Positions 43,414 through 51,682 of a stretch of 64,000 nucleotides of DNA are shown one piece after another. Position 1 is the first letter of the stretch; the number at the start of each line of letters is the position of its first letter. Source of the DNA: Sphingomonas carotinifaciens (GTDB taxonomy: Bacteria > Pseudomonadota > Alphaproteobacteria > Sphingomonadales > Sphingomonadaceae). Location of the stretch: positions 1,673,501-1,737,500 of the forward strand of contig NZ_WSUT01000005.1 of assembly GCF_009789535.1 (NCBI RefSeq). Direction: 5' to 3'. The notes below the pieces were generated by a model, which had not been told where the DNA came from, did no database searches, and saw only the letters and a program-made list of their open reading frames with translations. The position numbers were made by a program, and so were the translations under genes.

Positions 43414-44445
43414 ATGTCCGACCCCACCCGCCGCCTGTTCCTGGCCGGCGCCGCCGCCACGGCCGCCATGCCCGCCTTTGCGCAGAAGAAGACCCCCACG
43501 ATCGTCAACCCGCTGGTGCGCAACCGCGCCGATGCGCAGGTCTTCCGCCACACCGATGGCTGGTATTACCTGACCGGATCGGTGCCCGAATATGACCGGC
43601 TGGTGCTGCGCCGCTCGCGCACCATCGCCGGCCTGTCGACCGCAAAGGAGGCGGTGCTGTGGCGGCATGAGAAGACCGGGCCGATGTCCGGCTTCCTCTG
43701 GGCGCCCGAGCTCCACATGATCGACAATCGCTGGATCATGTATTTCGCTGCCGGCCCCAGCGGCGGCGGCGAGGACGTGTTCCGCATCCGCACCTATGCG
43801 GTGGTCTGCGACGGCCCCGATCCGATGACCGGCAAGTGGAGCGTGCTCGGCCAGCTCCAGACGCCGTGGGACAGCTTCAACCTCGACTCCACCGTCTTCA
43901 TGCACCGCGGCACCCGCTACATGGCCTGGGCCCAGCGCGAGCCGGGGATCGAGACCAACTCGAACCTGTATCTGGCGCCGCTCGCCACCCCGCTGACCTT
44001 TGCCGCCTCGCCGGTCCGCCTGACCGTGCCGACGCTGGACTGGGAAATCCGCGGCTTCAAGGTGGCGGAGGCGCCGGCGGTCCTGGCGCGCAACGGCCGC
44101 CTGTTCATGACCTATTCGGCCAGCGCCACCGACGCGCGCTACTGCATGGGCATGCTGACCGCGCGCGACGACGCGAACATCATGGATGCCGCCGCCTGGG
44201 CCAAGAGCCCGGTCCCGGTGATGACCTCCTCGCCCGAACACAAGATCTTCGGCCCCGGCCACAACAGCTTCACCGTGGACGAGCGCGGTCGCGACATGCT
44301 GGTCTTCCACGCGCGCGATTACGAGGCGATCAAGGGCGATCCGCTGTTCGATCCCAACCGCCACACCCGCGTGCAGCGTATCCGTTACGATGGAAAGGGC
44401 GTGCCGATCTTCAACCCGCCGGTGGCCAACGGTCCGCTCGCCTGA
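43414..44445 (+). CDS. GH43 family exo-alpha-L-arabinofuranosidase-like enzyme
   Basis: A 343-residue GH43 protein with a Tat-type leader (TRRLFLAGAAATAAMPAFA), so it is exported folded. The beta-propeller contains RNRADAQVFRHTDGWYYLTGS with the general-base Asp, WAPELHMIDNRWIMYFAA, and VAEAPAVLARNGRLFMTYSAS with the acid Glu. The HNSFTVDERGRDMLVFHARDY ending resembles GH43 subfamily 26 exo-1,5-arabinofuranosidases. The start at 43414 follows TGGAGAG. It is the last gene of the pentose operon. Confidence 0.86.
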   Translation: MSDPTRRLFLAGAAATAAMPAFAQKKTPTIVNPLVRNRADAQVFRHTDGWYYLTGSVPEYDRLVLRRSRTIAGLSTAKEAVLWRHEKTGPMSGFLWAPELHMIDNRWIMYFAAGPSGGGEDVFRIRTYAVVCDGPDPMTGKWSVLGQLQTPWDSFNLDSTVFMHRGTRYMAWAQREPGIETNSNLYLAPLATPLTFAASPVRLTVPTLDWEIRGFKVAEAPAVLARNGRLFMTYSASATDARYCMGMLTARDDANIMDAAAWAKSPVPVMTSSPEHKIFGPGHNSFTVDERGRDMLVFHARDYEAIKGDPLFDPNRHTRVQRIRYDGKGVPIFNPPVANGPLA

Positions 44446-44450
44446 GGAGG

Positions 44451-44495
44451 GGCCCGGAGGCATGGGGCCCGGAAGCATGGGCCCTGCAAGCATGG
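44451..44495 (+). repeat. Three tandem 15-base units after the GH43 operon
   Basis: GGCCCGGAGGCATGG, GGCCCGGAAGCATGG and GCCCTGCAAGCATGG lie head to tail directly after the GH43 stop. The rest of the intergenic stretch up to 44648 has only hairpins and no credible gene. Confidence 0.7.
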
Positions 44496-44604
44496 AAGTG
44501 TGGCCGGCGTCATGGCCGATACCGGCGACACCCCCATGCCGCATGAAGCATGTGACGGCCAGCGCTCCCTCACCAGCCGCCACGAAGGCGTCCTTGTGCG
44601 AAAG

Positions 44605-44638
44605 GCGGATGCGCCTCTATCCGGGAAAAACCCGGATA
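44605..44638 (-). terminator. Paired hairpins at the end of the VanZ-like gene
   Basis: TATCCGGG/CCCGGATA (44618-44638) is a perfect 8-bp stem with an all-A loop (all T on the gene's strand). AGGCG/CGCCT next to it is followed by TTT on the minus strand. Together they plausibly end the minus-strand transcript. Confidence 0.55.
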
Positions 44639-44648
44639 TCGCCGCAGC

Positions 44649-44990
44649 TTACTCGGCAGTCTCCGGCGCCGGAACCGCGGCCGGATCCCGCGGCCGGCGC
44701 AGCCGCAGGCCGATGAACAGGACCGTCGGCCAGAACAGCGTGTTGACGATGTCCGACGACGTATCCTCCCAACGCCACGACCCGTAATGCAGCCGGTCCA
44801 GTATCTCGTTCCCCGCCTCCGCCAGCGCGACAAAGGCCAGCGGGATCGGCGTCGACAGCGAGCGGCGGGTGACGATCCGCGCGAGGAACAGCACGATCAT
44901 CCCGGCATGGACGTGCAGGATGCTGTCGGACATGCCGGTGCCGCCCGCGATCCACTGGATCAGGTCGGCGTAGAGCGCAGGAATGTTCAT
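44649..44990 (-). CDS. Small membrane protein, weakly VanZ-like
   Basis: A 113-residue protein with about three membrane-associated helices (roughly residues 25-45, 48-65 and 85-100). The segment AEAGNEILDRLHYGSWRWEDTSSDIVNTLFW recalls the acidic, aromatic motif before the last helix in VanZ-like proteins, but the match is weak. The ATG at 44990 is preceded by GGAGAGG; an upstream in-frame start near 45125 would overlap the divergent ugd start and is not favoured. Function is unknown. Confidence 0.65.
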   Translation of the reverse strand: MNIPALYADLIQWIAGGTGMSDSILHVHAGMIVLFLARIVTRRSLSTPIPLAFVALAEAGNEILDRLHYGSWRWEDTSSDIVNTLFWPTVLFIGLRLRRPRDPAAVPAPETAE

Positions 44991-45124
44991 CGCCTCTCCA
45001 TCGCCGATCCTGCCGCGCCGCACAATCGGCCGACCGTACCAAGCCTGCTGGAAAAGACGGGCCGATCGGTTAGACACCCGCTTTTCCGGGGCACCTCGGC
45101 CCCCGCCACAGGGACGTTTCGCCA

Positions 45125-46426
45125 ATGCGTATCACGATGATCGGCTCGGGCTATGTCGGCCTCGTCTCGGGCGCCTGCCTGTCGGATTTCGGCCATGACG
45201 TGACCTGCGTCGACAAGGATGCGGGCAAGATCGACGCGCTGAGGGCCGGTCGCATGCCGATCTACGAGCCCGGTCTCGACCAGCTCGTCGCCACCAATGT
45301 GGACGCCGGCCGCCTGTCCTTCACCACCGACCTGGCCGGTGCCGTCGCGGGTGCGGACGCCGTGTTCATCGCGGTCGGCACCCCCAGCCGCCATGGTGAT
45401 GGCCATGCCGACCTGACCTATGTCTATGCCGCGGCCGAGGAGATCGCCGCCGCCGTCACGGGGGCGACCGTGGTCGTCACCAAGTCCACCGTTCCCGTCG
45501 GCACCGGCGACCGGGTGGAGGAGATCATGCGCCGTCTGGCGCCAGGTCACGACGTGCAGGTCGTCTCCAACCCCGAATTCCTGCGCGAGGGCGCCGCGAT
45601 CGGCGACTTCAAGCGGCCCGACCGCATCGTCATCGGCACCGACGACGAACGCGCCCGCGCCGTGATGCACGAAATCTATCGCCCGCTCTACCTGAACGAG
45701 TCGCCCATCCTGTTCGTCGGCCGCCGCACCTCGGAGCTGACCAAATACGCCGCCAACGCGTTCCTCGCGACCAAGATCACCTTTATCAACGAGATCGCCG
45801 ACCTGTGCGAGGCGGTGGGCGCCGACGTGCAGGATGTCAGCCGCGGCATCGGGCTGGACAACCGCATCGGCCGCAAGTTCCTCCACGCCGGCCCCGGCTA
45901 TGGCGGTTCCTGCTTCCCCAAGGACACGCTGGCCCTGCTCAAGACCGCGGAGGACGCCGCCAGCCCGATGCGCATCGTCGAGGCGGTGGTGCAGGTGAAC
46001 GACACGCGCAAGCGCGCGATGGGGCGCAAGATCATCCACGCCCTGGGCCCCGATCACCGCGGCAAGACGATCGCGCTGCTCGGCCTGACCTTCAAGCCCA
46101 ACACCGACGACATGCGCGACGCGCCCGCCATCGCCATCGCCCAGTGCCTGGCGGACGAAGGCATCACCATCCGCGCCTATGATCCGGAGGGGATGGAGGC
46201 GGCCAGGGCGATGATGCCCGACCTCGTCTATTGCCGCGACGCGTACGAGGCGGCGGAGGGCGCCGACGCCGTCGTGATCGTCACCGAATGGGACGCATTC
46301 CGCGCGCTCGACATCAAGCGGCTCGGCCAGATCATGGCGACGCGCACTATGGTCGACCTGCGCAACGTCTATCGCCGCGACGCGGTCGAAGCGGCCGGCT
46401 TCCGCTACACCGCGATCGGGCGCTAG
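45125..46426 (+). CDS. ugd: UDP-glucose 6-dehydrogenase
   Basis: Oxidises UDP-glucose to UDP-glucuronate with two NAD+. The 433 residues show the Rossmann opening MIGSGYVGLVSGACLSDFGHDVTCVDKD, GTPSRHGDGHADLTYV, TKSTVPVGT, NPEFLREGAAIGDFKRPDRIV, KYAANAFLATKI, the catalytic Cys in GPGYGGSCFPKD, and GLTFKPNTDDMRDAPA. UDP-glucuronate feeds exopolysaccharide. In sphingomonads it also supplies the glucuronosyl head of the main glycosphingolipid, a possible link to the spt locus. The gene stands alone, and its stop overlaps that of the convergent peptidase in a CTAG. Confidence 0.96.
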   Translation: MRITMIGSGYVGLVSGACLSDFGHDVTCVDKDAGKIDALRAGRMPIYEPGLDQLVATNVDAGRLSFTTDLAGAVAGADAVFIAVGTPSRHGDGHADLTYVYAAAEEIAAAVTGATVVVTKSTVPVGTGDRVEEIMRRLAPGHDVQVVSNPEFLREGAAIGDFKRPDRIVIGTDDERARAVMHEIYRPLYLNESPILFVGRRTSELTKYAANAFLATKITFINEIADLCEAVGADVQDVSRGIGLDNRIGRKFLHAGPGYGGSCFPKDTLALLKTAEDAASPMRIVEAVVQVNDTRKRAMGRKIIHALGPDHRGKTIALLGLTFKPNTDDMRDAPAIAIAQCLADEGITIRAYDPEGMEAARAMMPDLVYCRDAYEAAEGADAVVIVTEWDAFRALDIKRLGQIMATRTMVDLRNVYRRDAVEAAGFRYTAIGR

Positions 46427-47415
46427 TTGAGCGGCCTGTCCCGCTCCGCCAGCACCGGCGGCAGGTAGGGGAGCGCACTTCCCGCCGGTATCGCCGCGAT
46501 CTCCGCGGCGACCGCATCGCCGCGCGCCTTGGACGAGGGGTGGGTACGGCTGCGGAAGAGGCCACCGTCCACCTCGCCGCCATGCTCGCGCCAGAAACGC
46601 ACCGCCAGTGCCGGGTCCCACCCGGCATTGCGCAGCAGGTGCATGCCCAGCAGGTCCGCCTGGTTCTCGGTCTGACGGAACAGCCGCCCGTTGCGCCCGA
46701 ACTCGGACAGCAGCCCGCGCTTGACCCCCGCCGCATCCAGCCGCTCGCGATGCTTCAGGATGTTGTGCGCAAATTCGTGTGCGACGACCACCGCGATCAT
46801 GTCGTCGTCGAACCGTTCAAAGAAGCGCACGCCGATCTGCACGATATCCCCGTCCGCCGATGCCGACAGGCCCGGCCCGACCAGCACCTCGAACCGCGAC
46901 CGACAGCCGGGGGAGGGCGGCACCGTCACCGTGCGGGTCCGCCCGCCCTGTACCAGCGTCAGCGCCAGCGGCGCATCCGCCGGTTGCCGGGCGATCACGG
47001 CGGCGGCGGCATCGCGCGTCGCGCTGCTCGCCTGCGCGCGCCCGGCGGGGCTGATCGCCAGCGCCTGACCGCCCACCGCGCTGATCCCCTCGTTCGGCCG
47101 CACGCCCGCGCGCGCCGCGGCGCTGTTCGGCACCACGCCTTCCACCGCCACGGGCGCCTCGAACCCGAAGATGGCGGGCAGGCCGGCGCGGAGTTTCGGA
47201 TCATATTGGTCGATCGCATGAATCGCGATGCCCGGCACCGGTGCCAGATCGCGGCACAGCGCACGGTTGGCGGTCGCCAGCCGCCATGCGATCCCCGCCA
47301 GCCGCATGTCCACCTCGCGCAGCGCGGCGAATTGCTCGGGCGTTTCCTGCGCGGGGGCGGGCGCGGGTGCGGGCAGCGCCACGAGCAGTGCGGCGGCGGC
47401 AAGCATCGATCTCAT
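46423..47415 (-). CDS. M48-type metallopeptidase with PDZ-like region, exported
   Basis: A 330-residue protein with a signal peptide (MRSMLAAAALLVALPAPAPA). The central part (about 110-165) resembles a PDZ domain (VEGVVPNSAAARAGVRPNEGI). The zinc motif is HEFAHNILKHRE (HExxH), with the third ligand Glu likely in TENQADLLG, as in M48 peptidases. It is predicted to be a periplasmic peptidase, perhaps for misfolded envelope proteins. Gene context gives no further clue: ugd converges on it and DAHP synthase diverges. Confidence 0.83.
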   Translation of the reverse strand: MRSMLAAAALLVALPAPAPAPAQETPEQFAALREVDMRLAGIAWRLATANRALCRDLAPVPGIAIHAIDQYDPKLRAGLPAIFGFEAPVAVEGVVPNSAAARAGVRPNEGISAVGGQALAISPAGRAQASSATRDAAAAVIARQPADAPLALTLVQGGRTRTVTVPPSPGCRSRFEVLVGPGLSASADGDIVQIGVRFFERFDDDMIAVVVAHEFAHNILKHRERLDAAGVKRGLLSEFGRNGRLFRQTENQADLLGMHLLRNAGWDPALAVRFWREHGGEVDGGLFRSRTHPSSKARGDAVAAEIAAIPAGSALPYLPPVLAERDRPLN

Positions 47416-47571
47416 GCCCCGCTGCCTAGCCCGCCGCCGCCGCGACCGGAAGCCTCGTCGCGTTCGCGCAACATTGCGCGCGGGGCAGGGGGGTGAAAGG
47501 CCATCTTCGTTGCGCGAAGCGGAAAATCGGCGCATGGGAGCCGACAATCGAATGTGAAGAAAGTGATCGCC

Positions 47572-48945
47572 ATGGCCGCGAACTGGGCCCCCAATAGCTG
47601 GACCACCGCCGAAGCCCGTCAGCTTCCCGACTATCCCGATGCCGCCGCGCTGGCACAGGCGACCGACGCGCTCGCCAGCTATCCGCCGCTCGTTTTCGCC
47701 GGCGAGGCGCGCAACCTCACGGCGTCGCTCGGCGAAGTGGCGGAGGGGCGCGGCTTCCTGCTCCAGGGCGGCGACTGCGCGGAAAGCTTTGCGGAGCATA
47801 GCGCGAACAACATTCGCGACACCTTCCGCGTCATCCTCCAGATGGCGGTGGTGCTCACCTTCGCGTCGAAGCTGCCGGTGGTGAAGCTCGGCCGTATGGC
47901 GGGGCAGTTCGCCAAGCCGCGCTCCACCCCCACCGAGACGATCGACGGCGTCGAACTGCCCAGCTACCGCGGCGACAATGTCAACGACATCGCCTTCACC
48001 GCGGCGTCGCGCATTCCCGATCCGCAGCGGATGCTGCGCGCCTATGCGCAGTCGGCGGCGACGCTGAACCTGCTGCGCGCCTTTGCGCAAGGGGGCTATG
48101 CCAATCTCCACCAGGTGCACCGCTGGACGCACGACTTCATGGGCCGCAGCCCCTGGGCGCAGAAATATACCGAAACCGCGAACCGGATCGGCGAGGCGCT
48201 CGATTTCATGGCGGCGTGCGGGATCGATCCGGAGACAGTTCCGCAACTGTCGCAGACGCATTTCTATACCAGCCACGAGGCGCTGCTGCTGCCCTTCGAG
48301 CAGGCGCTGACCCGGCAGGATTCGCTGACCGGCGACTGGTACGACACCTCCGCCCACTTCCTGTGGATCGGCGATCGCACCCGGTTCGAGGGGTCGGCGC
48401 ATGTCGAGTTCCTGCGCGGCATCGGCAACCCGATCGGCGTGAAGTGCGGCCCCTCGCTGGAGCCGGACGCGCTTCTGCGCATGCTCGACACGCTCAATCC
48501 GGGCCGCGTGCCCGGCCGCATGACGCTCATCACCCGCTACGGCTATGACAAGATCGAGGCGGCGCTCCCCAAACTGGTCCGCGCGGTGAAGCGCGAAGGC
48601 CATCCGGTCGTCTGGTCGTGCGATCCGATGCACGGCAACACCGTAAAGGCCGCCACCGGCTACAAGACGCGCCCCTTCGACCGTATCCTGGCCGAAGTCC
48701 GCGGCTTCTTTGCGGTGCACCGGGCGGAGGGGACGCATGCCGGCGGCATCCACGCCGAAATGACCGGGCAGAACGTCACCGAATGCACCGGCGGCGCGAT
48801 CGACGTGACCGAACAGACGCTGGCCGACCGCTACCACACGCATTGCGACCCGCGCCTGAACGCCAGCCAGAGCATCGAGCTGGCCTTCCTGCTCGCCGAA
48901 ATGCTGAACGCCGAAATGGCCGAACGCCGCCGCGACGCGGCCTGA
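47572..48945 (+). CDS. 3-deoxy-7-phosphoheptulonate synthase, class II
   Basis: First enzyme of the shikimate pathway, joining phosphoenolpyruvate and erythrose 4-phosphate. The 457 residues are of the class II (plant-like) type: [34 protein letters not shown] with the metal-ligand Cys, [54 protein letters not shown]-type [22 protein letters not shown] and [14 protein letters not shown]. The ATG at 47572 gives the conserved [10 protein letters not shown] start; a GTG at 47554 is the alternative. No adjacent aromatic-pathway genes are seen. Confidence 0.95.
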   Translation: MAANWAPNSWTTAEARQLPDYPDAAALAQATDALASYPPLVFAGEARNLTASLGEVAEGRGFLLQGGDCAESFAEHSANNIRDTFRVILQMAVVLTFASKLPVVKLGRMAGQFAKPRSTPTETIDGVELPSYRGDNVNDIAFTAASRIPDPQRMLRAYAQSAATLNLLRAFAQGGYANLHQVHRWTHDFMGRSPWAQKYTETANRIGEALDFMAACGIDPETVPQLSQTHFYTSHEALLLPFEQALTRQDSLTGDWYDTSAHFLWIGDRTRFEGSAHVEFLRGIGNPIGVKCGPSLEPDALLRMLDTLNPGRVPGRMTLITRYGYDKIEAALPKLVRAVKREGHPVVWSCDPMHGNTVKAATGYKTRPFDRILAEVRGFFAVHRAEGTHAGGIHAEMTGQNVTECTGGAIDVTEQTLADRYHTHCDPRLNASQSIELAFLLAEMLNAEMAERRRDAA

Positions 48946-49050
48946 ACCGATCGATAAGTGGGGAGGGCGCTCCCCACTTATCCACAGCAAAGCGCGCAAA
49001 TCCGCTTGACGGCCACGGCCTCTACGGATAACAGCGCGCCTCCACCGAAC

Positions 49051-49125
49051 GGCCCCTTCGTCTAGCGGTTAGGACGTCGCCCTCTCACGGCGAAAACACG
49101 AGTTCGATTCTCGTAGGGGTCACCA
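49051..49125 (+). tRNA. tRNA-Glu, anticodon CTC
   Basis: GGCCCCT (49051-49057) pairs with AGGGGTC (49115-49121), followed by A and an encoded CCA. The anticodon stem TCGCC/GGCGA holds the loop CTCTCAC with CTC at 49084-49086. D- and T-arms are normal (GTTCGATTC). There is no integrase or att duplication beside it. Confidence 0.97.
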
Positions 49126-49201
49126 CGGTTTTTCCGCTGTCACAGCGGACCTCCCACATCGCCGATGCCTGAACGCGCCTTGCCCGGGCGCGCGTCCGCT
49201 T

Positions 49202-49226
49202 GTGTGACTTATCTGGTTTGTCACAC
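49202..49226. promoter_or_regulatory. Palindrome upstream of the TonB receptor gene
   Basis: GTGTGAC (49202-49208) and GTCACAC (49220-49226) are perfect inverted repeats with 11 bases between, 73 bases before the receptor start. It is a candidate operator. The second arm plus following bases (TTGTCACACCCGCGTAAC) only loosely resembles a Pho box. Confidence 0.5.
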
Positions 49227-49298
49227 CCGCGTAACGAGACCGTCGCGGCGATTTCATCTAGTACCGCCAATGGCTTGCCCACTTCCAAAGGGGTAACC

Positions 49299-51656
49299 AT
49301 GATCTCGCGTCCTTCTTTTGCCGCGGCGCTGCTCGCGTCCGTATCCTTCTGCACCACGCCCGCTTTCGCCCAAGCCTCCGCACAGCCCGAAGACGCAGGC
49401 GAGCGGAGCGGCAACGACATCATCGTCACCGCGCAAAAGATCGAGCAACGGGCGCAGGACGTGCCCATCACCATCTCGGCGCTCAGCGGCCAGCGCATTG
49501 CCGAACTCGGCGTCGGCGATCTGGACGAGCTGTCCAGCTATATTCCCGGCCTCAACATCCAGGAGCAGAGCGCCAACAATCCCGGCATCGTCATCCGCGG
49601 CATTACCTCGGACTCGGGATCGTCGCAGCAGGGGCCACGCGTCACCCTTTATTATAACGGCGTCGATATCTCCCGGTCGCGCGGCTCCTACCAGGCGATC
49701 TACGATCTGGAACGGGTCGAGGTGATCAAGGGGCCGCAGGCGACCCTGTTCGGCACCGCCTCCGCGGTCGGCGCGATCAGCCTGACCTCGGCCCGCCCGC
49801 GCGAGGGTTTCTCGGGCACGTTGACCGGCGGCTACGGCAATTTCGGCCAGACATTGCTGTCCGGCTTCCTCAATGCCGGCAACGACGTCATCGCCGGGCG
49901 CGTCGCCTTTGAATGGAAGACGCGCGACGGCTATGTCGAGAACCTGTCGCCGCGCCAGAAGCGCGACCTCTATGCGCAGGACCAGCTCGGCATCCGCGCC
50001 TCGCTGCGCTACACCCCGACCGACACGCTGACCGTGGACCTGATCGGCACCTTCGACCGGCAGGACAATGGCGGCACCCCCTTTATCTCGCGCGCCCTGC
50101 CGACCGAGGATGGCCCCGGCAACCCGTTCGGTCGTGCGAACCTGGGCGGCTCGCCCTTGTCGGCGCAAGTGCTCGGCAACGACCAGCTCGGCCTCGACCG
50201 CAAGGTCTATGACGTCAATCTGACCGCCAGCTACGACTTTGCCGATGGCTGGAACTTCACCACCGTCAACGGCTATCGCCGCTTCGACAGTGCCGAGGTG
50301 TTCGATGCCGACGGTTCGGCCGCCTGGTATCTGGAATTCGCCGAAATCGCCAAGGGCTGGCAGGCCAGCCATGAAGGCCGCTTCAACTATGCCGACGATC
50401 ATTGGCGCGCTTCGTTCGGCTGGAACGTCTTCGTGGAGGACAATTTCCAGCGCGTGCCCTTTTCGGGCGAGGAGGGGACGTTCATCGGCTGCCTCGCGGG
50501 TGCGCTGACCGGTGGCTGCGTCAATGCCGCGGGCACCGTGGTCGCCGCCGGCACCACCGCACAGGTCACCGGCGGCCGGCTGACGCAGATCCCCTACAGC
50601 TCGGTGACCGAGAATCAGGGGCAGAACGACAGCTACTCGGTCTTTGCCGACACCACCTGGATCCCGGTGCCCGCGCTGGAGCTGACCGCGGGTGCGCGCG
50701 TGCTGATCGAACAGCGCAAGTCCGGCTATATCGCCAGCGTTCCGCGTCCGATCCTGCCGGCGCTGCTGCCGGTGGCGCTGCGCGCGCAGCTGGCGGCGCG
50801 CGGCGTCGGCGCGTCGCTGGTGCCCAACCAGGTCGATACCGGCGGCCGCACCTTCACCGCGCAGCAAAGCTATGCCGCGATCCTGCCGCGCTTCAACGCG
50901 CTGTATCGCCTGAGCCCGGCGGTGAACGTCTACGCCACCATCTCCAAGGGCCGCCGCTCGCCGGTGGTGCAGCTCAACGCCCGCGCCTCCGCCGCCGGCG
51001 CGATCCCCAACGTGCAACGCGTGCCCGAGGAGGTCGTCTGGAATTACGAGGGCGGCATCAAGGCCAGCCATGGCGGCATCTCCGGCTCGCTCGGCGTCTA
51101 TTACCAGAAATATGACGGCTTCCAGGTCAGCGTGCAGCAGGCGAACGGGACCGCCATCACGCAAAGCGCCGGATCCGCCGGCAATCTGGGGGTCGAGGCC
51201 GAACTCAGCATCCGCCCGGTCCGCTGGCTGAACGTGTTCGGCAATGTCGGCTATATCGATGGTGGCATCGACCGGAACAACAGCTTCGCCCCCGCCTTCT
51301 CCGGCGCCCGCTTCCGGCTTCAGCCCAAATGGCAGGCGGCGGGCGGGTTCACCGTCGATGCGCCGCTGGGCGGTGGCATGCGCCTGTTCGCCACGCCCAG
51401 CATCACGCATCGCAGCAGCATCTTCTTCGAACTGCCCAACAGCTCCGCCACGTCGCAAGGCCCCGTCACGCTGGTCAACGCGCGCGCCGGGATCAGCTTC
51501 GCGGACGGCGCCTATGAGCTGACCGGCTTCATCCGCAACGCCTTCGACCGCGACTATCTCCTCGACGCCGGCAACACCGGCGGCGGCTTCGGCATCCCCA
51601 CCTACATCCCCGGCGAGCCGCGCTTCTACGGCGCGCAGGCGACCGCGCGCTTCTGA
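49299..51656 (+). CDS. TonB-dependent outer-membrane receptor
   Basis: A 785-residue active transporter of the outer membrane. The signal peptide is residues 1-24 (ending TPAFA). The plug (about 40-170) starts with a TonB-box-like DIIVTAQK and contains QDVPITISALSG, GLNIQEQS, IVIRGITSD and DLERVEVIKGPQATLFGT. The barrel ends with GAQATARF, a terminal aromatic. A loop pair of cysteines (GCLAGALTGGCVN) may be surface-exposed. It is directly followed by a PhoD phosphatase, so a phosphorus-containing ligand is plausible; siderophore transport is the default alternative. A strong AAAGGGGT precedes the ATG. Confidence 0.93.
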   Translation: MISRPSFAAALLASVSFCTTPAFAQASAQPEDAGERSGNDIIVTAQKIEQRAQDVPITISALSGQRIAELGVGDLDELSSYIPGLNIQEQSANNPGIVIRGITSDSGSSQQGPRVTLYYNGVDISRSRGSYQAIYDLERVEVIKGPQATLFGTASAVGAISLTSARPREGFSGTLTGGYGNFGQTLLSGFLNAGNDVIAGRVAFEWKTRDGYVENLSPRQKRDLYAQDQLGIRASLRYTPTDTLTVDLIGTFDRQDNGGTPFISRALPTEDGPGNPFGRANLGGSPLSAQVLGNDQLGLDRKVYDVNLTASYDFADGWNFTTVNGYRRFDSAEVFDADGSAAWYLEFAEIAKGWQASHEGRFNYADDHWRASFGWNVFVEDNFQRVPFSGEEGTFIGCLAGALTGGCVNAAGTVVAAGTTAQVTGGRLTQIPYSSVTENQGQNDSYSVFADTTWIPVPALELTAGARVLIEQRKSGYIASVPRPILPALLPVALRAQLAARGVGASLVPNQVDTGGRTFTAQQSYAAILPRFNALYRLSPAVNVYATISKGRRSPVVQLNARASAAGAIPNVQRVPEEVVWNYEGGIKASHGGISGSLGVYYQKYDGFQVSVQQANGTAITQSAGSAGNLGVEAELSIRPVRWLNVFGNVGYIDGGIDRNNSFAPAFSGARFRLQPKWQAAGGFTVDAPLGGGMRLFATPSITHRSSIFFELPNSSATSQGPVTLVNARAGISFADGAYELTGFIRNAFDRDYLLDAGNTGGGFGIPTYIPGEPRFYGAQATARF

Positions 51657-51682
51657 TGCCCTCCTTTTCGAAAGACCAACCC

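Noticed and set aside
22035-44445. Sugar locus as a recently acquired island
   Set aside because: Codon style and GC match the flanks, no mobile genes or flanking repeats bound it, and similar loci are common in sphingomonads.
44452-44546. C-terminal GPEAW pentapeptide-repeat protein
   Set aside because: It is only the tail of an out-of-frame reading through the GH43 gene, with no start or ribosome-binding site.
42307-44583. 758-codon open frame on the minus strand
   Set aside because: Antisense to both GH43 genes with no recognisable domain or start signal.
49209-49232. Pho box upstream of the TonB receptor
   Set aside because: Only one half-site resembles TGTCAC; the second repeat is poor, so a PhoB site is not claimed despite the PhoD neighbour.
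49254-51458. 734-codon open frame on the minus strand
   Set aside because: Antisense to the TonB receptor; composition typical of shadow frames.
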